From positions 1 to 10,815 of the forward strand of contig JAGKVC010000122.1 in NCBI GenBank assembly GCA_021152595.1: 10,815 nucleotides of DNA, given 5' to 3'. The stretch comes from Clostridia bacterium. Lineage in GTDB: Bacteria; Bacillota; Clostridia; Oscillospirales; Ruminococcaceae. This document shows, piece by piece, positions 1 through 7,330 of this stretch (position 1 is its first letter; the number at the start of each line of letters is the position of its first letter). The notes below the pieces were generated by a model. The model did not search any database and was not told the origin of the DNA. It saw nothing but the letters and a program-made list of their open reading frames with translations. Position numbers and translations under genes: made by a program.

Positions 1-1
1 A

Positions 2-133
2 TTAAGATGTGCAAGATCTCACCCATGCGAAGAATGCATGAAAGCCCTGCTGCGTGAGATCTTGAAAAGGCACGAAAATACGTGTGTTTCATGGGGAAGA
101 TCTCAAGATCTCAAGATCTCACGTCATGATTGA
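2..133 (+). CDS. possible 3' end of an unidentified protein (partial)
   Basis: Frame 2 is open from the window edge to a TGA at 131-133, giving 43 codons. The readable part runs RCARSHPCEECMKALLREIL and then a tail partly made of the AAGATCTC octamers. It has four cysteines, including CxxC-like spacing (C9, C12), and one plausible amphipathic helix. I do not recognise the family. No start or ribosome binding site is visible because the window begins inside it. The minus strand is also open over much of this stretch, so coding status rests only on the protein-like composition. The octamer repeats in the last third could mean the true end has been altered by repeat expansion. Confidence 0.3.
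   Translation, partial: LRCARSHPCEECMKALLREILKRHENTCVSWGRSQDLKISRHD
97..120. repeat. three tandem AAGATCTC octamers
   Basis: Exact tandem copies of AAGATCTC lie at 97-104, 105-112 and 113-120. A further copy is within CAAGATCTCAC at 12-22, and its inverted form GTGAGATCTTG is at 54-64. Five AGATCT palindromes thus fall within about 110 bp. The 12-22 and 54-64 copies form an inverted repeat that could fold into an 11-bp stem. Confidence 0.85.
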
Positions 134-156
134 GGAGAAGCACGGATGAGCAGTCA

Positions 157-357
157 AAGTGAATCGTGAATAGAGAATCATATAAATCTGTCTGCGGTTT
201 CGCTGGAAACTATGGGACACCGCATCTCCTCACTCCTCACTCCTCACTCCTACCTCCTACTTCCTCCCTGCTCCCTCCTGCTTTCTCCTTATTTCAAATC
301 CGTCCGCGAAGCGGACACCATAATTTCTCATTTCTCATTTCTCACTTCTCATTCCCG
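157..357 (+). repeat. pyrimidine-rich intergenic repeat region with a hairpin unit
   Basis: The 134-393 gap holds no convincing gene. Around 160-175 there is an inverted copy of the CTCTATTCACTATTCAC type found again at 4041-4057. From 222 to 292 come CTCCTCACTCCT-like runs. At 302-316 a hairpin GTCCGC-gaa-GCGGAC is followed by ACCATAATTTCTCATTTCTC and ends in CATTCCCG. The same hairpin-plus-tail unit recurs at 2401-2424 and 2493-2620, so this is a dispersed repeat family rather than chance low complexity. Confidence 0.7.
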
Positions 358-393
358 TTAAGTGAAATCTGTGTGAAAAATCGGAAAGAGGGC

Positions 394-421
394 TTGCTTT
401 TTTCTGAAAATGTGGTATACT
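394..421 (+). promoter_or_regulatory. htpG promoter
   Basis: A -35 of TTGCTT (394-399), a 16-nt spacer and a -10 of TATACT (416-421) match the vegetative sigma factor consensus. Transcription would start near 428, inside the CIRCE operator, the usual geometry for HrcA repression. Confidence 0.75.
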
Positions 422-425
422 GTAT

Positions 426-452
426 TTAGCACTCGGGATAGCAGAGTGCTAA
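426..452 (+). promoter_or_regulatory. CIRCE operator (HrcA binding site)
   Basis: The inverted repeat TTAGCACTC (426-434), 9-nt spacer, GAGTGCTAA (444-452) is an exact match to the CIRCE consensus. CIRCE binds the heat-shock repressor HrcA and is classically found upstream of hrcA-grpE-dnaK and groESL. Here it overlaps the predicted htpG transcription start and sits 25 bp before the start codon, so htpG is very probably repressed by HrcA and released on heat stress. Confidence 0.95.
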
Positions 453-477
453 TTTTATTCGGAAAGGTGACCGTTTT

Positions 478-2370
478 ATGGAACAGAAACAGTTTCAGGC
501 AGAATCCAAGCGCATGCTGGATCTGATGATTCATTCGATTTATACGCACAAGGAGATCTTCCTGCGTGAGCTGATCTCCAATGCTTCCGATGCGATCGAC
601 AAGCTCTATTTCCGCTCGCTGACAGACGATACCGTCGGAAAAAGCCGCGATGATTTCTACATCGAGCTGCGCCCCGACAAGGAAAAGCGCACCCTCACCA
701 TCATCGACAACGGCATCGGCATGACCGCGGAGGAGCTTGAGCAGAATCTCGGCGTCATCGCGCATTCCGGCTCGCGCGCATTCAAAACGGAAAATACGCT
801 CGACGAGAATACCGATATCATCGGACAGTTCGGCGTCGGCTTCTATTCGGCTTTCATGGTCGCAAAGCGCGTGACCGTCCGCACAAAGGCATTCGGCTCC
901 GATACCGCTTACGAATGGCAGTCCGAGGGCGTGGACGGCTACACGATCGACACCTGCACCAAGAATGATGCCGGTACGGAGATTATTCTCGAGCTGCTCG
1001 ACGATACCGACGATGAAAAGTATTCTGAATTCCTCGAGGAATTCCGGATCCGTCAGCTCGTCAAGAAGTATTCCGATTATATCCGCTTCCCGATCCGCAT
1101 GGAGGTCAGCCGTGAAAAGCTGAAGGAGGGCAGCGAATCCGAATATGAAACGCATATCGAGGTCGAGACGCTCAACAGCATGACACCGATGTGGAAGAAG
1201 AATAAGAATGAGCTGACCGACGAGGACTACAACAACTTCTACCGCGACAAGTTCTTCGATTATAACGGCGCGCCGCTCATTCATATCCACAACCGCAGCG
1301 AGGGCACCGTCACCTATACTTCGCTGCTCTATATTCCGGCAAAGGCACCCTTCGATTACTACTCCAAGGACTACGAAAAGGGCTTGCAGCTCTACGCTTC
1401 CGGCGTGATGATCATGGAGAAATGCGCCGACCTGCTGCCGGATCATTTCAGCTTCGTCAAAGGTCTGGTCGATTCCGAGGATCTCTCGCTGAATATCTCC
1501 CGTGAAATGCTCCAGCATGACCGTCAGCTCAAGCTGATCGCAAAATCGCTCGAGAAGTCGATCAAGAATGAGCTTGCAAAGCTGCTGAAAACCGACCGCG
1601 AAAAATATACCGAATTCTGGAAGGCGTTTGGTATCCAGATCAAATTCGGTGTCTATAACGAATTCGGCAGAAACAAGGAGCTTTTGCAGGATCTGCTGAT
1701 GTTCCAAAGCTCCGGCTGCGACGATGCAGAGGGCTTCACGACGCTCAGCGAATATGTCACGCGGATGCGCGAGGATCAGAAGTATATCTACTACGCTGCC
1801 GGTGAAACCGTCACGCGCTGTGCCTCGCTGCCGGCTGCCGAGCTGGTCCGCGACAAGGGCTATGAGGTGCTCTATCTGACGGACAGCGTCGATGAATTCG
1901 CGCTCCAGATGCTCCAGAAATATCAGGACAAGGAATTCAAGAATGTCTCCGCAGGCGATCTCGGTCTCGAATCCGAGGAGGACAAGACCGCGCTCGAGGA
2001 GAAGAATGCCGCCGCAAAGGATCTCTTTGAGGCAATGCAGAAGGCGCTGAACGGCAAGGTCAAGGCTGTGCGCCTCTCGAACCGCCTGAAGAATCATGCT
2101 GTCTGCCTCTCCAGCGACGGTGATCTTTCGCTGGAAATGGAAAAGGTCCTCAACAACATGCCGACCGGTCAGAAGGTGCAGGCAGAGCGCGTTCTTGAGC
2201 TGAATCCTGACCATCCGGTCTTTGCGACGCTCGAACGCCTGCAAACCGAGGATCCCGATAAGCTCGCAAAATATTCCGATCTGCTCTATCAGCAGGCTTT
2301 GCTCATCGAGGGCATGCCGATCGAGGATCCGGTCGCGCTCAGCAAGATGATCTGCGACCTCATGGTGTAA
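478..2370 (+). CDS. htpG: HtpG, bacterial Hsp90 molecular chaperone
   Basis: A cytosolic, ATP-dependent Hsp90 chaperone that binds and remodels client proteins, working as a homodimer. The 630-residue length is typical of bacterial HtpG. The N-terminal GHKL ATPase shows helix motif ELISNASDAIDK (31-42) with the ATP-hydrolysis glutamate E31 and magnesium-binding N35, DNGIGM (77-82), and the lid/glycine motif IGQFGVGFYSAF (115-126). The middle domain has VDSEDLSLNISREMLQ (331-346), where R342 is the arginine that contacts the ATP gamma-phosphate. The C-terminal dimerisation domain follows and, as in other bacterial forms, lacks the eukaryotic MEEVD tail. The ATG is preceded by GGAAAGGTGA (461-470). 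The gene forms its own unit: promoter and CIRCE upstream, strong terminator at 2445-2485. Confidence 0.97.
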   Translation: MEQKQFQAESKRMLDLMIHSIYTHKEIFLRELISNASDAIDKLYFRSLTDDTVGKSRDDFYIELRPDKEKRTLTIIDNGIGMTAEELEQNLGVIAHSGSRAFKTENTLDENTDIIGQFGVGFYSAFMVAKRVTVRTKAFGSDTAYEWQSEGVDGYTIDTCTKNDAGTEIILELLDDTDDEKYSEFLEEFRIRQLVKKYSDYIRFPIRMEVSREKLKEGSESEYETHIEVETLNSMTPMWKKNKNELTDEDYNNFYRDKFFDYNGAPLIHIHNRSEGTVTYTSLLYIPAKAPFDYYSKDYEKGLQLYASGVMIMEKCADLLPDHFSFVKGLVDSEDLSLNISREMLQHDRQLKLIAKSLEKSIKNELAKLLKTDREKYTEFWKAFGIQIKFGVYNEFGRNKELLQDLLMFQSSGCDDAEGFTTLSEYVTRMREDQKYIYYAAGETVTRCASLPAAELVRDKGYEVLYLTDSVDEFALQMLQKYQDKEFKNVSAGDLGLESEEDKTALEEKNAAAKDLFEAMQKALNGKVKAVRLSNRLKNHAVCLSSDGDLSLEMEKVLNNMPTGQKVQAERVLELNPDHPVFATLERLQTEDPDKLAKYSDLLYQQALLIEGMPIEDPVALSKMICDLMV

Positions 2371-2424
2371 ATTGAATTAGAAATGAGAAATTAGAAATTT
2401 GAAATTGCGGTGCGGCTTCGCCGC
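2371..2424 (-). repeat. dispersed hairpin-plus-tail repeat, minus orientation
   Basis: Read on the minus strand this is GCGGC-gaa-GCCGC followed by ACCGCAATTTCAAATTTC and more TTTCT-rich tail, the same unit as at 302-357 and 2493-2530. It starts one base after the htpG stop codon. The hairpin arms differ from the other copies but still pair. Confidence 0.7.
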
Positions 2425-2444
2425 GATTGATACAGATTTCTGAG

Positions 2445-2485
2445 AAGGCCGTGCGGACAGTCAAAAGCTGTCCGCACGGCTTTTT
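2445..2485 (+). terminator. Rho-independent terminator of htpG
   Basis: A 13-bp perfect stem, GCCGTGCGGACAG (2448-2460) with CTGTCCGCACGGC (2468-2480), has a 7-nt loop and is followed by TTTTT. Flanking AAG can pair with the T-run, as in bidirectional terminators. Confidence 0.93.
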
Positions 2486-2492
2486 CAATATC

Positions 2493-2624
2493 GTCGCGGA
2501 GCGACACCGCAATTTATCATTTCTCATTATCCTTTCTCCCTCCTCCTTCCTACTTTCTCCTTCTAACATAATCGCGGACACCGCAATTTATCATTTCTCA
2601 TTTCTATTTTCTAATTCCCGCCGG
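2493..2624 (+). repeat. two further copies of the dispersed hairpin-plus-tail repeat
   Basis: Copy one has the hairpin GTCGC-gga-GCGAC (2493-2505), then ACCGCAATTTATCATTTCTC. A run of CTCC-rich sequence follows. Copy two (2571-2620) begins CGCGGACACCGCAATTTATC, lacks the left hairpin arm and ends CTAATTCCCG. The shared core ACCGCAATTTATCATTTCTC is identical between the two copies. Confidence 0.75.
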
Positions 2625-2630
2625 GCTGCC

Positions 2631-2659
2631 TTTACAAATCAGAACATTTGTGCTATAAT
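2631..2659 (+). promoter_or_regulatory. rmuC promoter
   Basis: TTTACA (2631-2636), a 17-nt spacer and TATAAT (2654-2659) form a near-consensus sigma-A promoter. The start would be near 2666, just before a small hairpin CCCTGC-ggt-GCAGGG (2668-2682) in the leader. Confidence 0.88.
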
Positions 2660-2711
2660 AGAAGCAGCCCTGCGGTGCAGGGATCAGATAAACGGAAAGG
2701 AGCGATACATT

Positions 2712-3965
2712 TTGCAGATCGCAATTATAATTCTTGTGATCGTCTGCCTGCTGATGCAGTTGTTTGTAATTGCCGTGCTGTACGGCAGAAATCCGGCGAA
2801 GGAGCGAAACGCCTTGCAGGAGCTGCTCCGGAATATGCAGAAGGAGGAGCAGAAGCTGCGCAAGGAGCAGGCAGCAGGCACCAATGAGACCATTCAGCTT
2901 TCCATGCAGATGGTCAATGAAAACCTGTCGCATAATCAGTCGCAGACCAGAGAAACCACCGCCGCTCAGCTCCGGCAGTTTGAGGAGCGCATTCAGGGGC
3001 TCGAAGCCGCAAACGGCAGGTCGATGTCCATGCTGCGTGAGACCGTCTCACAGCAGATGGAACAGCTCCGGACACAGAATGAGCAGTGTCTCCGCGAAAT
3101 CCAGAAAACCGTCGATGATACCTTGCAGGAGCATCTCGAAGCGAAGATGAACGAGAGCTTCAAGCGCGTCACCGAAAGCCTCGAGGCGGTCTATAAGGGG
3201 CTCGGTGAGATGAAATCCCTTGCGGGCGATGTCGGCGGACTCAAGCGCGTGCTTTCCAATGTCAAGACGCGCGGCACGCTCGGCGAGATCCAGCTCGGGA
3301 GCATCTTGCAGGAGATCATGGCACCGGAGCAATATGAGACAAATGTCGAGACCGTCCCCGGGACAGGCAAACGCGTCGAATTCGCAATCAAGCTGCCGAC
3401 AGAGGACGGCGATCCCGTCTGGCTGCCGATTGACTCCAAATTTCCTGCGGATTGCTATATGCAGCTTCTCGATGCGCAGGAATCAGGCGACAAAACTGCC
3501 GTTGATGCCGCATCCGCAGCACTGCGTCAGCGGATTCAGAGCTTCGCAAAGGATATCCATGACAAGTATCTCCATGAGCCGGAGACCACCGCTTTCGGCA
3601 TTCTGTTCCTGCCCTTTGAGGGGCTGTATTCCGAGGTCGTCAGCAGCGGCCTTGTGACAATCTTGCAGCAGAAATACTGCGTCAATGTCGCAGGACCTTC
3701 TACCATGGCCGCCATGCTCAATGCGCTCTATATGGGATTCCGGACGCTCGCAATCCAGAAGCAGTCCGATCAGGTCTGGCAGATCCTCAGCGGCGTCAAA
3801 GAGGAATTCGGCAAGTTCGAGGATGCGCTCAACGGTACCAAGAAAAAGCTCGATGCCGCCGGAAAAGAACTCGATCAGCTCGTCGGTGCCAGAACACGCG
3901 CAATCAACAAAAAACTCGCCGACGTCCAGCGCCTCGGGATTGAGGTGTCTCCGACGGATTTATAA
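2712..3965 (+). CDS. rmuC: RmuC family DNA recombination protein
   Basis: RmuC proteins are membrane-anchored, coiled-coil proteins with a nuclease-like domain, implicated in limiting recombination between inverted repeats; the biochemical role is not settled. This 417-residue form has one N-terminal membrane segment (about 3-24, MQIAIIILVIVCLLMQLFVI), a long Gln/Glu-rich coiled coil (about 30-170) and the RmuC domain (about 175-395). Recognisable motifs are GTLGEIQLGSILQEIM (188-203), VEFAIKLP (222-229), WLPIDSKFP (237-245) and FLPFEGLYSEV (299-309). I chose the TTG at 2712: AAAGGAG at 2696-2702 sits 9 nt upstream and the membrane helix begins at once. The frame stays open upstream to 2427, but that part crosses the promoter, repeats and the htpG terminator. 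The neighbours are separate units. Confidence 0.93.
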   Translation: MQIAIIILVIVCLLMQLFVIAVLYGRNPAKERNALQELLRNMQKEEQKLRKEQAAGTNETIQLSMQMVNENLSHNQSQTRETTAAQLRQFEERIQGLEAANGRSMSMLRETVSQQMEQLRTQNEQCLREIQKTVDDTLQEHLEAKMNESFKRVTESLEAVYKGLGEMKSLAGDVGGLKRVLSNVKTRGTLGEIQLGSILQEIMAPEQYETNVETVPGTGKRVEFAIKLPTEDGDPVWLPIDSKFPADCYMQLLDAQESGDKTAVDAASAALRQRIQSFAKDIHDKYLHEPETTAFGILFLPFEGLYSEVVSSGLVTILQQKYCVNVAGPSTMAAMLNALYMGFRTLAIQKQSDQVWQILSGVKEEFGKFEDALNGTKKKLDAAGKELDQLVGARTRAINKKLADVQRLGIEVSPTDL

Positions 3966-4102
3966 TGGGGGCTCCTCGCCCCCATACCCCTCGCTGGGGA
4001 TATTATCCCCAGACCCCATTTGTTATTCATTTTTCACTTTTCTCTATTCACTATTCACTCGTACTCCCGCCCCCTCGCTGGGGTCATTGACCCCAAACCC
4101 CA
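3965..4102 (+). repeat. C/G-rich hairpin repeats after rmuC
   Basis: The block begins on the rmuC stop codon. A hairpin ATGGGGGC-tcctc-GCCCCCAT covers 3965-3985. Two copies of a unit CCCCTCGCTGGGG-N7-CCCC-N3-CCCCA lie at 3986-4018 and 4070-4102. In each, the centre is a 7-bp palindromic stem with a single-T loop: GGGGATA-t-TATCCCC (3996-4010) and GGGGTCA-t-TGACCCC (4080-4094). Between them is a TTCACTTTTCTCTATTCAC stretch related to 160-175. No gene is present. Confidence 0.8.
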
Positions 4103-4123
4103 TGTTTATATTGAAATAGAAAG

Positions 4124-4163
4124 AAGCTGCTCCTATCAGCGTTCGCAAATGGGGGCGGCTTTT
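4124..4163 (+). terminator. probable terminator downstream of rmuC
   Basis: AAGCTGCTCC (4124-4133) pairs over 10 positions, three of them G-U, with GGGGCGGCTT (4152-4161). The right arm runs into TTTT. The loop is 18 nt and could hold a smaller fold. It lies between rmuC and the next promoter, where a terminator is expected. Confidence 0.6.
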
Positions 4164-4210
4164 ATCCTGTTATCTGCTTATATACATCATACAAAAAGCA
4201 CAAAACGCTA

Positions 4211-4239
4211 TTGCATATTATCAGGATATATGATATAAT
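4211..4239 (+). promoter_or_regulatory. promoter of the GH43 enzyme gene
   Basis: TTGCAT (4211-4216), a 17-nt spacer and TATAAT (4234-4239). The expected start near 4246 leaves a leader of about 68 nt before the ATG. No operator is recognisable. Confidence 0.78.
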
Positions 4240-4313
4240 TCAATTAAATATTAACGCCTGAAATACAGAAAACATTACTTTGCGGGAAGAATCTGATCAC
4301 AAGGGGGATCATT

Positions 4314-7259
4314 ATGAATCAATCTCATATCCGGAAAACAGTCTGCAAGGTGCTGCTGGCGGCTTCCGCTGCGGCCATGCTTCCGGCTGTTCATGCATCC
4401 GCGGCAAATCCTGTCACCGCACCGTATGTCAATAAGGCGGCAGGTATCGTCAGCGGCGCAGATTACACGATCATGGTGCGGCTCAGCGGCAAGTACATCA
4501 CCGCAGCCGCGGACGGCAATGTTCAGCAATGGGAGTCCACGGGCGACACATCCCAGAGCTGGAAAATCATCGACGCAGGCGGCGGTTACTGCGCATTCCT
4601 TTCCTCCGCCGATCCGACGCAGGCGATCACCGTCGAAAACGGCGACAACACAAACGGCAATAACTTCGCGCTCGCCGAATATACCGGCAGCAATGCACAG
4701 CGCTTCCGGCTGAACAAGACCGATGATGCCTTCTATATTCAGGCGGCATGCAGCGGCAATGCGGCGATGGATGTCTATGATATCAGCTACGAGAACGGCG
4801 CGAACATCGACCAGTGGGATTACTGGGGCGGTGAGGGACAGAAATTCTATATCCGTCCGGCAGGCGGCAAATACACCTTCCTGCGCGGCGACCTCGATTT
4901 CAACGGCAGGATTGATGCCGCTGACCTCTCGCTTCTGAAGCGCGGTCTGCGCGAGGGCTTCGATGATATCTGTGCATTCGTTGCGCATTGCAGCGATACG
5001 GTTTCATATACAGCGCCGATGGACGGCAAGCTGCATGTGCCGCCCGTGATTAAGGATGATGCGGAATGCATGCGCGATTATCTGCTGACCAAGCGCGAAA
5101 AATTCTGGGAAACCGAAGTTGAGATCCCATACATCGAAAAAGAACCCGTCGCCTATCTCTTTGCGTATTTCCTCGGCAATGCAGCGGATCAGGAGCGTCT
5201 CTCCTACGCAATCAGCACCGACGGCTACCACTTCAAGGCACTCAACGGCGGCAAGGCTGTCTGGCAGTCCTCCGTCGGTACAAAGTGCATCCGCGATCCG
5301 TACATCTTCAAAGGGCAGGACGGTCTCTGGCACCTGCTCGCAACCGATATGAAATCCTCGCTCGGCTGGAACAGCAATCGCAATCTGATCAGCGCGAAAT
5401 CGACCGACCTCGTCCACTGGTTCGATGAATCGCTCATTGAAATCGCAAACAAATATCCGAATATGATGAACTGCGACCGCGCATGGGCTCCGCAGGCGAT
5501 ATGGGATCCGGAAAAGGAATCCTACATGATCTACTTTGCGGCGCGCGTCCCCGGCACCGACGACCGCACGATCATGTATTACGCATACAGCAAGGACATG
5601 ATGAAGCTCGACACCACCCCTGCCCTGCTGCTTGCACCGAAATCCGGTCATGATGCGATCGACTCCGATATCATCTATGAAAACGGCAAATACTATATGT
5701 ATTATAAGGATGAGACCACAAAGGGCATCTTCCTCGCAGAAGCGGAGCATGCATCCGGTCCGTATCAGGAGATTCACAAGATCTCGGAAGGCAATCTCGG
5801 CGTTGAGGGACCGAATATCTATAAGCTGATCGGCAAAAACGAGTGGCTGCTGATGTCCGACGCATACGGAAACGGCTACTACGTCATGCAGAAAACCACC
5901 GACCTCGAAAACTTCACGACCGTCAGCCGCGATGCCTACAGCTTCGACTTTACACCGCGTCACGGCTATGTCATTCCGATCAATGCGGATCAGTATGCGG
6001 CACTGACCGGCGCATTCGGCGGCGGTGTCAGCCTGCATCCGCAGAATGTCGGCATGAAGCCGGTCACGGTACAGGCACAGAGCGGCAGTGTCCGCATGCC
6101 GGAGACTGTCACCGCGGAATACAGCGACGGCGGCACGATGGATCTGCCCGTCGAATGGAATGCGGATGATCTCGCAAAGCTCAGCGGCGCGGCTGCCGGA
6201 TCCTATCTGGTACGCGGAACCGTCAAGGCAGCGGACTACGCGAATCCGCTGATCAAGGAGCGCGCCGATCCCTATGTCGTCCGCGGCGAGGACGGATATT
6301 TCTACTTCACCGCATCCTATCCGGCATACGGCAATGTCAACAAGGGCTATGACCGCATCATTCTCCGGCAGAGCAGCACCGTTGCAGGGCTCGCAAACGC
6401 CGAGGAAAAAACGATCTGGCAGGCACACGCAAGCGGCATCATGGCAAAGCATATCTGGGCACCGGAAATGCACTATATCGGCGGAAAATGGTATATTTTC
6501 TTCGCGGCAGGCGCAAGCACCGATGTCTGGGCGATCCGCCCCTATGTCCTGCAATGCGACGGCGATCCCATGACCGGCAAATGGACCGAATGCGGTCAGA
6601 TGCAGGCGGCTTCCGGCGATACCGATTCGTTCCGCAGCTTCTCGCTCGATATGACCTACTTCGAGAACGGCGGCAAACACTATGTCATCTGGGCGGAGAT
6701 CAAGGGCGATTCCTCGCTGTTCATGGCAGAGATCAATCCTGCCGAGCCGTGGAAGCTGATCTCCAGACCGATCCTGCTCACCAAGCCGGAATATAGCTGG
6801 GAGCTGGTCAATCACCGCGTCAATGAGGGCGCAGCCGTCCTGAAAACAGGCGGCAGAGTCTATGTGTTCTTCTCCGCCTCCGGCACCGGCTCGGAATACT
6901 GCGTCGGCAGAATGTGGGCGGATGAAAATGCCGATCTCATGAACACCGCAAGCTGGCATAAGGAGAAAAATGCCGTCCTCAGCACCTCCGATCTCGACGG
7001 CGAATCCGGTCCGGGACATAACTCCTTTGTCACCGATGAAAACGGCAATCTGCTGATCGTCTATCACGCAAGACCTTCCGCGCATGACAGCAAGACCTGC
7101 GGCACATACGCATCCGATCCGCTCTATGATCCCTGCCGCCACACACGCATCCGGCAGGTCTATATGGACGCAGACGGTGTGCCGAACATCGCGCTGAAAC
7201 CGAATGAGCTGCTCTCTCAGCAGAATAGAACGGTCACAGCAACGGTTATCATTACCTGA
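4314..7259 (+). CDS. secreted two-domain GH43 glycosidase with ricin-type lectin and divergent dockerin
   Basis: A 981-residue exported enzyme, probably a cellulosome-linked arabinofuranosidase or xylosidase acting on arabinoxylan or pectin side chains. The signal peptide is residues 1-30 (VHASA/ANP). A ricin B/CBM13-like lectin domain spans about 45-182, with QxW-type motifs (QQWES, NIDQWDYWGG). A dockerin repeat lies at 192-213: GDLDFNGRIDAADLSLLKRG, with calcium ligands D193, D195, N197 and D204; a second, degraded repeat may end at CMRDYLLTK. GH43 domain one (about 265-570) shows RDPYIF (D328), IDSDIIYENGKYY (D450 or D452) and VEGPN (E498). A Big_4-like linker follows (about 583-640). GH43 domain two (about 646-970) shows ADPYVV (D652), HIWAPEMH, LDMTYFENGGKHY (D779) and NEGAAV (E838). 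Each GH43 domain therefore keeps the base, pKa-modulator and acid positions. The start is set by AAGGGGG 6 nt before the ATG. Substrate cannot be read from sequence. Confidence 0.9.
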   Translation: MNQSHIRKTVCKVLLAASAAAMLPAVHASAANPVTAPYVNKAAGIVSGADYTIMVRLSGKYITAAADGNVQQWESTGDTSQSWKIIDAGGGYCAFLSSADPTQAITVENGDNTNGNNFALAEYTGSNAQRFRLNKTDDAFYIQAACSGNAAMDVYDISYENGANIDQWDYWGGEGQKFYIRPAGGKYTFLRGDLDFNGRIDAADLSLLKRGLREGFDDICAFVAHCSDTVSYTAPMDGKLHVPPVIKDDAECMRDYLLTKREKFWETEVEIPYIEKEPVAYLFAYFLGNAADQERLSYAISTDGYHFKALNGGKAVWQSSVGTKCIRDPYIFKGQDGLWHLLATDMKSSLGWNSNRNLISAKSTDLVHWFDESLIEIANKYPNMMNCDRAWAPQAIWDPEKESYMIYFAARVPGTDDRTIMYYAYSKDMMKLDTTPALLLAPKSGHDAIDSDIIYENGKYYMYYKDETTKGIFLAEAEHASGPYQEIHKISEGNLGVEGPNIYKLIGKNEWLLMSDAYGNGYYVMQKTTDLENFTTVSRDAYSFDFTPRHGYVIPINADQYAALTGAFGGGVSLHPQNVGMKPVTVQAQSGSVRMPETVTAEYSDGGTMDLPVEWNADDLAKLSGAAAGSYLVRGTVKAADYANPLIKERADPYVVRGEDGYFYFTASYPAYGNVNKGYDRIILRQSSTVAGLANAEEKTIWQAHASGIMAKHIWAPEMHYIGGKWYIFFAAGASTDVWAIRPYVLQCDGDPMTGKWTECGQMQAASGDTDSFRSFSLDMTYFENGGKHYVIWAEIKGDSSLFMAEINPAEPWKLISRPILLTKPEYSWELVNHRVNEGAAVLKTGGRVYVFFSASGTGSEYCVGRMWADENADLMNTASWHKEKNAVLSTSDLDGESGPGHNSFVTDENGNLLIVYHARPSAHDSKTCGTYASDPLYDPCRHTRIRQVYMDADGVPNIALKPNELLSQQNRTVTATVIIT

Positions 7260-7267
7260 TATAAAGC

Positions 7268-7306
7268 AAATGCCGCGGCAGTTGTAAAAGACTGCTGCGG
7301 CATTTT
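7268..7306 (+). terminator. Rho-independent terminator of the GH43 gene
   Basis: A 15-bp stem with one G-U pair (AAATGCCGCGGCAGT, 7268-7282, with 7291-7305), an 8-nt loop and a trailing TTTT, 8 bp after the stop codon. The A-rich left flank means it may also stop the convergent minus-strand transcript. Confidence 0.93.
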
Positions 7307-7330
7307 CTGTATAAAAAAGTCTGCTGTATA

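Noticed and set aside
97..120. CRISPR array at the AAGATCTC repeats
   Set aside because: The units are 8 bp, strictly tandem and without spacers. No CRISPR array is present in the window.
166..429. 87-codon + frame rich in Ser, Pro and Leu
   Set aside because: It translates the CTCC-rich repeats and the htpG promoter; it has no Shine-Dalgarno sequence and no protein-like domain.
358..2244. 628-codon open frame on the minus strand opposite htpG
   Set aside because: It is a shadow of htpG codon bias. HtpG is certain on the + strand, and the antisense frame has no ribosome binding site or family motif.
2427..2711. In-frame 95-codon upstream extension of rmuC
   Set aside because: It covers the htpG terminator, intergenic repeats and the rmuC promoter. 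The TTG at 2712 has a good ribosome binding site and leads straight into the membrane helix.
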